Source: Pegoplata infirma (Eukaryota; Arthropoda; Insecta; Diptera; Anthomyiidae). Taken from it: 64,000 nt of DNA. The number at the start of each line of letters is the position of its first letter. Within the stretch, counting starts at the first letter, position 1. A model generated the notes under the pieces. That model worked only from the letters and a program-made list of their open reading frames with translations. It ran no database searches and was not told the origin of the DNA. Shown in pieces: positions 45,201 through 57,200 of this stretch. Made by a program: the position numbers and the translations under genes. The stretch lies in contig OY992539.1 of the NCBI GenBank assembly GCA_963921195.1, forward strand, positions 100,758,964 to 100,822,963, given 5' to 3'.

Positions 45201-48200
45201 ACTCAACACCAACTTGGTATAAAAGGCTGAAATTTGAGTGCAAGTTGCATTTAATACGTACTAAAATATATAAAAAATTAATCAAAGGGGATCGGTCTAA
45301 AAGTGAGTGATTTGGCCTGGAATGCCCCATATATATTTAATGGGGTCCCCGACTGTAGTTAGAGGGCATAAAGCCCTCTTCTTTTTGTATTAGTTTCGTA
45401 AAATTACAAAATCCGATTTGGGGATTAAGCCGGGTTTGGGGATTAAAGACTCCACAAATTAATTTAGCAGCTTCGCTTAATATTTTTTTTTGAGCAGCAG
45501 GATTAACTTGGAAATGTATCCAAATTTTCAACTGATATAGCTTTATTTCCAGTTTGGAATATAGCAGAGCTATACCCGTTCAGTTTTTAGTGGGGATTAT
45601 CGATCCTATTTCGGTCATATTCTCCATAAAAAAACCGACATAATCCCCATGGGTATTATGACCGTTTTGAAAGTGGCCACAGTCCCCGTTACAAATATGG
45701 GCATTATGGCCGCGATCTGTTCGGTCATAATTCCTATTTCCGTTAGGGAACTATGTCCGGGCACCTGTAGATTTACCATTTCTTTTAATATAATTAAATT
45801 AAGCAATTTTTATACCCTTCACTCTAGTGATTGAGGGTATATATAAGTTTGTCATTCCGTTTGTAACACTTCAAAATATTGGTCTAGGACCCCATAAAGT
45901 ATATATATTCATGATCCTCGATCGATTTTAAGACGATCTAGCGATGTCCGTCCGTCCGCCTTTCCATCTGTCTGTAGAAAACGCTAACTTTTGAAAGACT
46001 TTACGGAGGCTCCTGAAGTTTGGCATATATGTTGGGTTTTTACCTGGTCAGGTTGGTACTGCAATCCAGCAAAATCGGCCCAGTGGTTCAAAAGTTATGA
46101 GCAAGAATGGATTTCGGCAAGAGTCTTTTGTGAATTAACGAAATAAAAGACACGCTAACTTCCGAAAGGAAATTCTGAGGATGCTGATGCTTGGCACAAA
46201 TATTTTCCGTTCCCCTGGCCTGGTTCGTTTTGAGCTTCAGCCAAATCGGACCAGTGGTCAAAAGTTATTAGCAAAACCGTGAATTTCAGATTAGTTTCAC
46301 CTTAAATTCACGTGTTGAAAACCCGTTAAACATGTTTTAAATACATTGGTAGGTCGGAAAAATATTTGACAACGTATTTTGTCACTAAAAAATATTTGTA
46401 CACTAAAAAAATAATAAAAATACACTCGAAATAAATTTTACACTCAAAAAAAATTTTACACTAAAAAAAATTTAGTAAACTATTTTGTTTTTTTTTTTTT
46501 CAAAAATTACTAAAAAAAAAAGTTTTTTTTGCAGCAAAAAAAATATTTTTAATTAAAAATGTTATTTTTTGCACGTTAGAAAATTTAGTATCACTTAAAA
46601 ACGGCATTGCGGAGGGTATTTATAGATTCAGCCAAGTCGAATTTAACTTTTCTACTTGTTTTTTTTTTTGTACAAAACACAAAAGCTTTTTTATACCTGC
46701 TTATAGCACAAAATTTAAGCTCTAAACATTAAACTTTCTGCGGGGCTAATTTTTGACCCCCAGCTAATGTGGGTTAAAGACGTCCTAGATCGGTAAAATT
46801 TCATGACAGACTTAAAGTTATTGAATAGAATGCTACGCCACCAAAAAACCGTTTATTTGTCCAAAAATTAAATTTATAAGATTTTATTAATCCAAATTAT
46901 TGATAAAACCAACATTTCCTTGAAATCCGCTAACTTCCCCCCGCGATTCCCGAAAAGTGTTTCAACGGCTATCTATTCACATTTTTCTTCTCCAAGGTTT
47001 TCTTAATGAATTCAGAAAGAAAAAATTATATATGTATTTTACATTTTTTTTTAATAAAACTTTCAAATTTTGAAAAAATGTGTTTTGAGAACGCCCCCAA
47101 AATTATGACATTTTTTTTGGTATCAAGTTTGGACGGGTTAATGATATCGTAAAATCTTTAAATTTCATATTTAAGTATTTACGATCAAATATTATACAAA
47201 AATAATTTTTTAATTATTCTAATAAAAAAAACTTATTTTTTTTTTTAAAGTCCCTTTTTGCAAAAACCCAAATTTTGAGGCTCAAAGCGGAGACAGAAGA
47301 ATTACTCCGATCGAAGTGATATTTTGCATGTGAGTTACCCTTAGAGGGCCGACACTTTTGGAGGGTATTATAATTTGATCAGAGAGAAAAGCCTAAAAAC
47401 GAGCCACCCTAGTGGGTACAACTGTCACTCGGCTAAGAGTGTTTTTTTTTTGTCCCTCACTCAAGGGTTAAATTAAATTTAATTGAACAAGAAATTCTAA
47501 CACAGTTAAATAAAATATCTGTCACCAAAAGTTTAATCAATTGCAAAAATCCATTTGTCAAGGCCCTCGTTCAAAAACTTGTATATAATTATGTTTTGAT
47601 AAACTCTAAAAACACTAAACCAAAAGTCATGAAAATAACAAAATAAAATAACAAATTCGAAAAAAGATGGTAAAAAAAAAATATTTAAATATTATTTACT
47701 CTGGTGTTGAAATCTAATGTCTGTCACTTTTGGCATTTTTACCCAAGGCATACATACACAAGTACACAAGCACAATAAACAAATGCCAATTGAAAATCAC
47801 TTAAAACATTAATTCAAAATAATACTTAATGGTTGTTGTTTGGGGCGGAATATTTTTCGCGGTTGATTTTTGTTTTGTTTTGTACGGTTTATTTTTTGTT
47901 TTGGATTTTGTTGTTATTTTATGTATGTATTAGCGTTTAAAATGACAATTAAATTAGACGCGTGCTAAATTGCTAAGAATACATTTTGCGGAAAGATAAA
48001 AATAAATGAAATGTTTTTGTAATGCGATGTGATGGTGTAGAAATGCAATGAAATTTATATAGCACGAGCAAGCTAACTGACAGTCAGTTTGTCAGTCTGA
48101 CAGACAGTTAGTCATTCTACAGGCATATTATCGTCAAAAACATTCACCACATAATGACATTTTAAACTATTGAACTAGAAAATTGAAATTGTATACAAAA

Positions 48201-51200
48201 GGGAACATTTTTATATGAAAGTATTTTTTTTTTTATTTTTTTTTTTTGCAAAATACAGTGAATTTAATGTAGTAAAATGAAATAAATTGCGGTGTACTAC
48301 ATATAATGTGAAACAAAAAACAGAGGAAAATACTTAAGAATAATGACCTTTGTAAGATGTGAGAATATGTTAAAATGTAAATAAAAAGTAATTTATTGAA
48401 GAAAAATTAAGACAGTCTTTTTTTTTGGGGGAGAACAAGTTATATCAATTTTAGTGAGTGAAATTAAATACTCGTATTTCTTTAAACAGAACAACTTCAG
48501 TTTTAAATTTTTATTATTTGCGATCATAAATTCACTAAAAAAAAAAAAAACTGTAAAGTTAGCAAAAAATTTAGTTAAATTTAACTAAAAAAACACCTAA
48601 TTTTGAACCTACTAAATTTCTAGTTACTTTAACAACAAATATTTAGTTAACTTTTCGTAGAATGAATGTAGCAAAAAAAAACGTAATTTTAACTAAAAAT
48701 TCAGCTGAAAATTTCGTAACATTTTTTATACCATCCACTTAGTGATAGAGGGTATATATAAGTTTGTCATTCCGTTTGTAACTCATCAAAATATCGGTCT
48801 GGGACCCCATAAAGTATATATATTCATGATGCCCGATCGATTTTAAGACATTCTAGCGATGTCCGTCTGTCCGTCTGTTCGTCTGTCTGTCTGTGGAAAA
48901 TGCTCTCGCGGACAAAATATTGCACAGAGATGACTGAAACTTAACATATATATTGGAAGTTCTCCCGAGAAGTTTGGTATTGCATTTGAGCGATATCGGT
49001 TCAGCACTTCAAAAGTTATGAACGAAAATGTAAGCACACCTCAAAAATTTCAGTACATTCAACATAACCTAAAAATACAAAATGTTTTAATTCAGCTTCT
49101 GGTTGACATATGTGAACATAATTGAACACCAAATGGTATTTAAAAAAGTAGGAACATATTTTTTGACAAAAAAAGAAAGAAATTGCGGATTTTTTTTTTT
49201 ACCAAAATTTTTTTTCGCGGAAATTTTTTTTCAATTTTTTTTTTCAAAAGTAATTTCCTTTTAAGTAAAGTTGTTTGCAATAATCTTTTTGAAATTGTGG
49301 AGGGTATCACTACATTCGGCAAGGCCGAATTTAACTTTTTTACTTGTTATTAGTTGAATTCAGCTAAACTTTTTGTAAAAAATTTATGTTTGTTAAATAT
49401 TGGTTTTAAACACTAACACTTCACTTATTTTTTTACAGCATTAAGTTAAGCTTAAGTAGGACTTATGAGGTTTGCATAGGAGGCTACACAAGAAATGTTT
49501 AAAATTTTTCACTTGACAAAAATGTTAAAAAAATCAGCAAATTAATTAGTAAAAATTCGTAAACTCAGTTTTAAATTAAAAAAAAAAATTAATTCAAAAT
49601 TTGTAAAAAACTAGTATTTTCGTAAATTGAACTTAACTAAAAAAAGTAGTTAAAATGCTGATTTTAACTAAAAATTTGCTAAAAAGCCAGTAAACTCTAG
49701 TTAACAAAAAAAAGTTTGTTAACTTTACAGTTTTATTTTTTTGAGTGTTCGAGTTCTTGAAAATCTTAATATCACCACACACTTGTTAATATTAATTAAA
49801 TTTTGGAGATATTTTAAAATTTCATAACTCAAAATTTGGTCAATTAAAGTTGCCAGGGTTGCCACTCAATTGGGTGATGCTTTTGTCAGAGAATAAAATC
49901 GGCTGCAGTTGTATAGCAAAAACTGCTGAACCGATTTTTAACAAATTATATTTTTTTGAAATTTTGATAACAAAATTTTTGCGTACTTAATGGAAAAATA
50001 TTTAAAAACTTCCAAAATAGCGATTTTGGTCCACAGATGCGGATTTTTAAACATGAAAATAATTGTTTATCCACATTAGTCCCAAAGGTAGAAAAATGTT
50101 AAATATGTTATCTAAAAAATACTAAAAAACTATAAAAACGCGATATTTGTCAAAAATTCTAATCAGCGATTTTGATCCAAAATCGAGTTTTTATAATTTC
50201 TTAATATTTTTCAAATAACATACAACATTTTCCAACTTTTAAGACTAATTTTCTAAAAAAAAAAGAATCTATATGTATAAAAATCAGCATCTGTGGACCA
50301 AAATCGCTATTATGGACTTTTTTTAAATATTTTTCCCATAAAGTACGCAAAAACATTAAATTTTTAAGCTGGATTTGGTTAAAAAGTTAGGACAATTTTT
50401 GTTGAGCCATTTTTTCAAACTTTGCCGACTGTAGATGCCCTTGCAAAATTTTGTCATAAATTTTCCCGCAATCAGCTGTTTCGTGGCCGTCGTTTGGAAG
50501 GTATTTTGACACGAAATTCGAAAGTTTTGATTCCACGGAACGCCCTTACTTATATTATCTACTTTTATACTTCTTATAAGAGTTTAGTTTTATTATAAAT
50601 AAATTAATAATGACATTAAAAACTTTTCGAAACTTAAAATTTAAATTTAATAAACTGCTATTATGAACACATTTCCTAATCGATATCTAGCAAGGGAGTA
50701 ACTCAAACCTTATGAACCGATTTGCATGAAACTTAAATAATTCTAAGGTTGAGGTGTCTCGGCTTATCGGGGATTTAGGTGTTTAAAAAATGGCGAAAAA
50801 ATCGGATTTTGGATTTTATTAGCCATTCATTTCAATTAAACTATATAATATTTCACTATGAGAAGAAATGTGTAAGTTTTTGGGGGTAGTTATATATCTA
50901 CGATATCCATATGGGTACGAAATAATCTTTATTAAATTTAAGTCGAGCCGATCGGGAGTTATCGAAATTTTCCCGAAGGTCCACGTTGTTTCATAAGGGG
51001 ATAACAAATTTTTTAAACACTGATATGGACGATAAGCCAAGACCTCCAAACTTAAAATCGTTTCTTTTAAATATATTTTAAATTTCAGGCAAATTCAGGT
51101 TCATAAGGGTTTTTATACTTCCCTTGTAAGAGGATTTGTCCACTCTTTTAAAACACACGCAGAGAGGAGTTATGATTGTGGCAACCATAATTTAAGAGCG

Positions 51201-54200
51201 TCATATTATGATTGGAAATTTTATAAAAACTTGTTTGTAGCAACTAAACCATTTTTTCAGCAATCATGTTATGTTAAAAATTATACCTTAGGACCATAAT
51301 ACATATGATTACTACAAAAATTTTATGATTTCTATAAACATATTATGATACAATTTTCAATCATAATATGACGCTTTTAAATTATGGTTGCGACAGTCAT
51401 ATCTCTTCTCTAAGTGTTTGCAAACAGCCGTTGATGACAATGTTAGTACTGAAGACAATTATTTCCTCAAGGAATCACTAAGTCAGGGGCCGATTTACAG
51501 AAAATAGTCATAACTAAATTATAACTCAATTTTTTCCATGTGGTGGTTGTAAAAAATCATAAAAACAATTCAAATTTTGTTTGAAAATTTAAATAAAAAA
51601 AAATAAAGAGCTGCTACACAGAAAAAAATAAAAATGAATTTCAATTACGAAAGTAAAAAATTAATTGATGTCGGACCTATCACGAAAATGCGCATATTAA
51701 TTACTCATTTTGTTTGAAAATATTTTTAAAACTTAATTAAATTGTTAATTGAATCAAAGTTTTAATTGAAAATAAAATGGAAAACCAATAACTTGAACTT
51801 TAATTGAATAAACTAAAAACTTTAATTGAATAAACTAAAAAATAATTAATATAAAATTGAAAATCAATAATATAGATTTATTGATTCAAATAAAATAAAA
51901 GTATCAAAGTTTAACAAAGTTCAAAAGTTTTTTTTGTTGTTTTTCCATTTTTATTTATTCATTGGCTACTAACACTTATACGTACTAAACCGGTTTAGTT
52001 TGTTTATTTTATTTTTGTTTTCAGTAAAGTTAAGAATTCGATTAAAACATTAATTGAATGTTTTATTGAAGCTGAATTTTATATCAACCCTATTTTTAAT
52101 TAAAAACAAAATTACGATATTATTTTCTGTGTACACCGAAAGTCTTTAAATTGACGAATAATTTTGAATTTTAAGACTTTTTATGATAAAGTTAAAAATA
52201 AATAAAATTGGCCATAACCAGTCATAACTGTGAATAGCCCTATAAATTTCATTATTGACACGTTTTTTAACTGGTACTTACTAAAAGTGTTAAATTAAAA
52301 ATTAACTGCTAGATTTCTTCAAGTTCCGTTATAAAAAAACTCTCCCCAAAATAAAACTTTTTCATTAAAATGTTACCATATGCTCCGTTAAATCTGCAGC
52401 CAACTGAACATTGAGCCTGTATATCCGCCCTGAAAATGCCTTTTGTCTTTCAAAGAGTAAGAATTTGAGACTTGCATTATTCATTTATAGGCTGTCGGAA
52501 AAATCGCTCAAAGAAATTTGACGAAATAATTTTATGAAAAATTGCCCAAAACCGCCCAAATATATGAAAAATTACTTGAAAATAAAATTACGAAACTTCG
52601 TTCAAAATACAAGAAAAGAGTACAAAAATTTAAAAAAAAATAGATTTGATTTTTATAATTTAAAAAAATCGCATAATAAATAAAACAATTTTGAATTTTT
52701 TTAGTACTTTTTAGTAAAAAGTACTTAAAAAAATAAAAAATTTAAAAATTTTGAATTTTAACCTTTTTTGAAAAAGTTATGAGTTTTAGTAATCGCACAA
52801 GCTCCGCAAAATTTAAAAAGTCGTTATCTTTTGAACGGGTCATCAAAAAAATCAAAAAATTTACCAAGTAATTTTTAAATTTATAAAAAAAAACTGGGAA
52901 AATCTGAAAAATAGTGTCCGATTCGGCATGTAATGCCCCATATACATATATATAAAATACATAAAAATTAACGAAATTTGTGATCCGCCAGCTAAATTTC
53001 TAATGAACTTGTCCTTTTTTTTTGTGTCTCCCAAATTTTATTTTTTTTATTTTAACCTACATACGTAAAAAAATCTCATTTAAAATGTTTCTTTTCTTGT
53101 TTTAGATTCAAATTTGTTGTACTTCCTGTTTTGCTTACAAGGATAACCATAGTAAAATCCTCGTCAACTTGGTAAGTGTAACATAGTCTTTATTGCCGGT
53201 AATTCGGTAATTGGTTACGAGATCAACGGTCGTCATATCCTAATAAATTAAAGTTACATATTGTTGGCATCATTTGAATTTCACCAGACTAAAGCCAAAT
53301 TTTAATCAATTTATTATTTAACCTTGTGTGACCCAAATTTATTTAATAGCACATTGATTACAAGGATCCGAAAAATGGTCTTATTGACTTAGATGTTTAA
53401 ATACGGCCCCGATATCATTCAGACTTGGTGTAGTAACATTCACCCAATAGACCTTATTATTGTGAAAATTTTACCCCGATCGGATGACATCGGTGTAAAA
53501 AGTGAGACATTGATTTAAAAAGTGTGTGGGGCAATTTTTTTTTTGTTTAACTCAAGATCCATTTTTTTAAAACACTTCTGTTGATGTGTACCCGATTTCT
53601 ACACTCAAAATAGTAACTCTGTAAAATGACTGTAATCTCAGTTCAACAGATATTTAATAGAGTTTTCTGTTAAAATACAGATTTAGAGAAAATACATTGT
53701 ATTTTTTGTGAAAAAAAAGTTCCATCATTTTCATTCATGTTATATAACTTTTTACTTTACAATCATTATTTTACAGATAATTAACAGAGTTTTCTGCTAA
53801 AATACAGATTTAAGCATGTAATGCACACTGTGCATTGCACAGGTTTAAATCTGTACCAAAAAAAGTAAAAACAAAAAAAATCTATTCAGAAATTTTATAA
53901 AAATTTTTAAAAATAACATTCAACTAAACTCTGTAAATTAAATGTATTTTTGCTGAAGAATTTTGGTTGCATCAAATGCATTTTACAAATATAGGTAAAT
54001 TTACAGAGTTTTTCTTTGCTAAATGGGAATTCATTAAACAAATATTTTACAAGAAACTTTGTGAATTTTCATTTTACAGTTTTCTTTGTCAAAAGGCTCA
54101 TATTTTACCAACATCTTACTAAAAACTCTGAAAATTAACAGGTTTTTGTCAAAATCATTTTACAGAGTTTTATCGTAAAATTACAAAAAAAGAATTGCTA

Positions 54201-57200
54201 GCTGGAAATGTATGGTGTACTCTGTCAAATTGTCAGAGTTTTTCTATAATTTAACAAAGTTAGCAGAGTTAATGTAGAAGTAAAATATTTTTTACTAGGA
54301 TAGATTCTAACACAGTAGAAAAAGAAGAGATTCTAAATAAAAGCTTTTTAATATCTGAGTGATTGTTTATTGGTGAGTGTATGATACTTGCTTTTTTTCT
54401 AGTAACTAGTTGCTAACTTTATTTGGATTTTTCTATGGAAATTACGAAAAATTTTATATTTTTGGTTGGAGTTATCGAAATTATCATAGAAAAATCATAA
54501 TAAAGTTACACTCAAAAAAATAAAACTGTAAAGTTAACAAATTTTTTTTTGTTAACTCGAGTTTACTGGCTTTTTAGCAAATTTTTAGTTAAAATCAGCG
54601 TTTTAACTACTTTTTCTAGTTAAGTTCAATTTACGAAAATACTAGTTTTGTACAAATTTTGAATTAATTTTTTTTGTTGACTTTAAAACTGAGTTTACGA
54701 ATTTTTACTAATAAATTTGCTGATTTTTTGTAACATTTTTGTCAAGTGAAAAATTTTGAACATTTCTTGTGTAGCCTCCTATGCAAATCTCATAAGTCCT
54801 ACATAAGCTGAACTTAATGCTGTGAAAAAAAAAGAAAAAAATAAGTGAAGTGTTAGTGTTAAAAACCAATATTTACCAAACTTAAAATTTTTTACAAAAA
54901 GTTTAGCTGAATTCAACTAATAAAAAATGTTACGAAATTTTCAGCTGAATTTTTAGTTAAAATTACGGTTTTTTTTGCTACATTCATTCTACGAAAAGTT
55001 AACTAAATATTTTTTGTTAAATTAACTAGAAATTTAGTAGGTTCAAAATCAGGTGTTTTTTTAGTTAAATTTAACTAAATTTTTTGCTAACTTTACAGTT
55101 TTATTTTTTTGAGTGTAGGAACTAGTTACTTAAAAAAATCAAGTACCGTAATGTTTGAACAATTTACAGTTTTTTTTTTTTGAATTATTCAGATTTCGAT
55201 GCTGTTTTTTATGCAAATTTTTTAGAACTTTTCAGATTCCGATGCTATTTTTTTATAAAAAACGTTCTTAAAAAAATAACACCGCTCAACAAATCGAAGG
55301 TTTTTGGCTCCGGTTTGAAATTTCATATAAAATTTTAAGAGATTTTGACTCTCTGATTCCAAATCTGTGCTCCAAACTTTTCCATCACGTCTAGAATTTT
55401 AATTATTCGCGGTTGAAAATGCGAAAAAACCCGATTTTTGGCTTTTTTGAAAGCCTGCACAGCAGACATTGAGTGGAATAAAAATCTCGTATAAAGCGTT
55501 AGAGCAGAACTGAACTATGATATCAAATATATGATCAAAAAATTTGAAGTTGTTGCATTATTATTGGCCAAACACGTCTAAAACAAAAACCAGATGATCA
55601 ATCTTTACTGTGATGAGTTTAAAATTTAGACAAAAGTTTATTCTTTTTTATAGACTTTTAAACCCATTAAAGATATCTTCCGGTTTATACGAAAAATAAC
55701 ACAGAAAACTTAAATTTGTAAAATATTTATTTTTTTTAGTTTTTCTTTGAAAAATATCAAAAAAAAAAACTATGGTACCTTAACTTTTTTACAAAAATTG
55801 TAATTTTAGTAGTATCATTTTAAAACGCAAGTGTAACCCAACCAAACGCAATAATTAGAAAAAATTTGTTTTCTTTGTTGGAGACCATAGACAAATTACA
55901 CTTTTGCGCTTTATACCAGATTTGTATTCCACTGAATGGCTGCTGGGCATACTTTTAAATAATGCATAAATCTTAATTTTTCGTATTTTCAACCGTGAAA
56001 CTATAAATCTGGACGTGATGGAAAAATTTGGAGAACAGATTTGAAATCAGGAGATCAAAGTCAACCAAACGCAATAATTAGAAAAAATTTGTTTTCTATG
56101 TTGGAGACCATAGACAAATTACACTTTTGCGCTTTATACCAGATTTGTATTCCACTGAATGGCTGCTGGGCATACTTTTAAATAATGCAAAAATCGTAAT
56201 TTTTCGCATTTTCAACAGTGAAACTATAAATCTGGACTTGATGGAAAAATTTGGAGAACTGATTTGAAATCAGGAGATCAAAGTCTACTAATATTGATCA
56301 CCAGAATTCAAACCAAAAAATGAGTGTTGAGCGGTGTAATTCTTAAACCGTTTTCTTCTTTCCGATACTTTTTAAAGAAAAATTGTTTTCTTCTTTCTGA
56401 TATTTTTTAAAGCAAAATATCTCTTGCTAAACATTAGACTCTTCAAACATTAATATTTTTCGTAAGATAAGTTTTAAACTCGAATATTTTTTTATAACAA
56501 ACCTTTTTCTTCGAAGAATAATTTTTCTTACGAAAAATTTTCCAATAAAAATTTTTTCGAAGAATTCAGATTCATATGGACTTTCTTAAAATTATAAACA
56601 TTTCTGGTATTCCCATACTGGTTTTATTCCCGAAAAAAAAAACTTACAAGGGAAGTATTTCAACTCTTATGAACCGATTTGCTTGAAACTTAAAATATAT
56701 ATAAAAGAGATGATTTTAAGCTCGGGGTGTCTCGGCTTATCGGCCATATCAGTGTTTCAAAATTTCGTTGTTCCCTTATGAAACAATTTGGACCTTCGGG
56801 AAAATTTCGATAGCTCCCGAACTAGCCGGAATATCGTCTAGAGCAAAAATACGTGTCGACTTAAATTTATTAAAGATTATTTCGTATTCACATGGACACC
56901 GTAGTTCTATGTCTTCATATCAATACCCCCAAAAATTTACACATTTTTATGAAAAGCCTAACTTTTACAAGGTTATGCCACCGTTGGATGGGCATTAAAA
57001 AAACCTTTCTTCTCATATGTAAACATCATAATGTTTCTAAGAAAAAAATGGCTGAAAAATCCAAAAATCAATTTTTTCGACATTTTTTGACCCATGATTT
57101 GAACCCCTAAATCCCCGATATGGCCGATAAGCCGAGAAAACCCAACCTTAGAATTGTCTCTTTTATATATGGGGCATTCCAAGCCAAATCACTCAATTTT

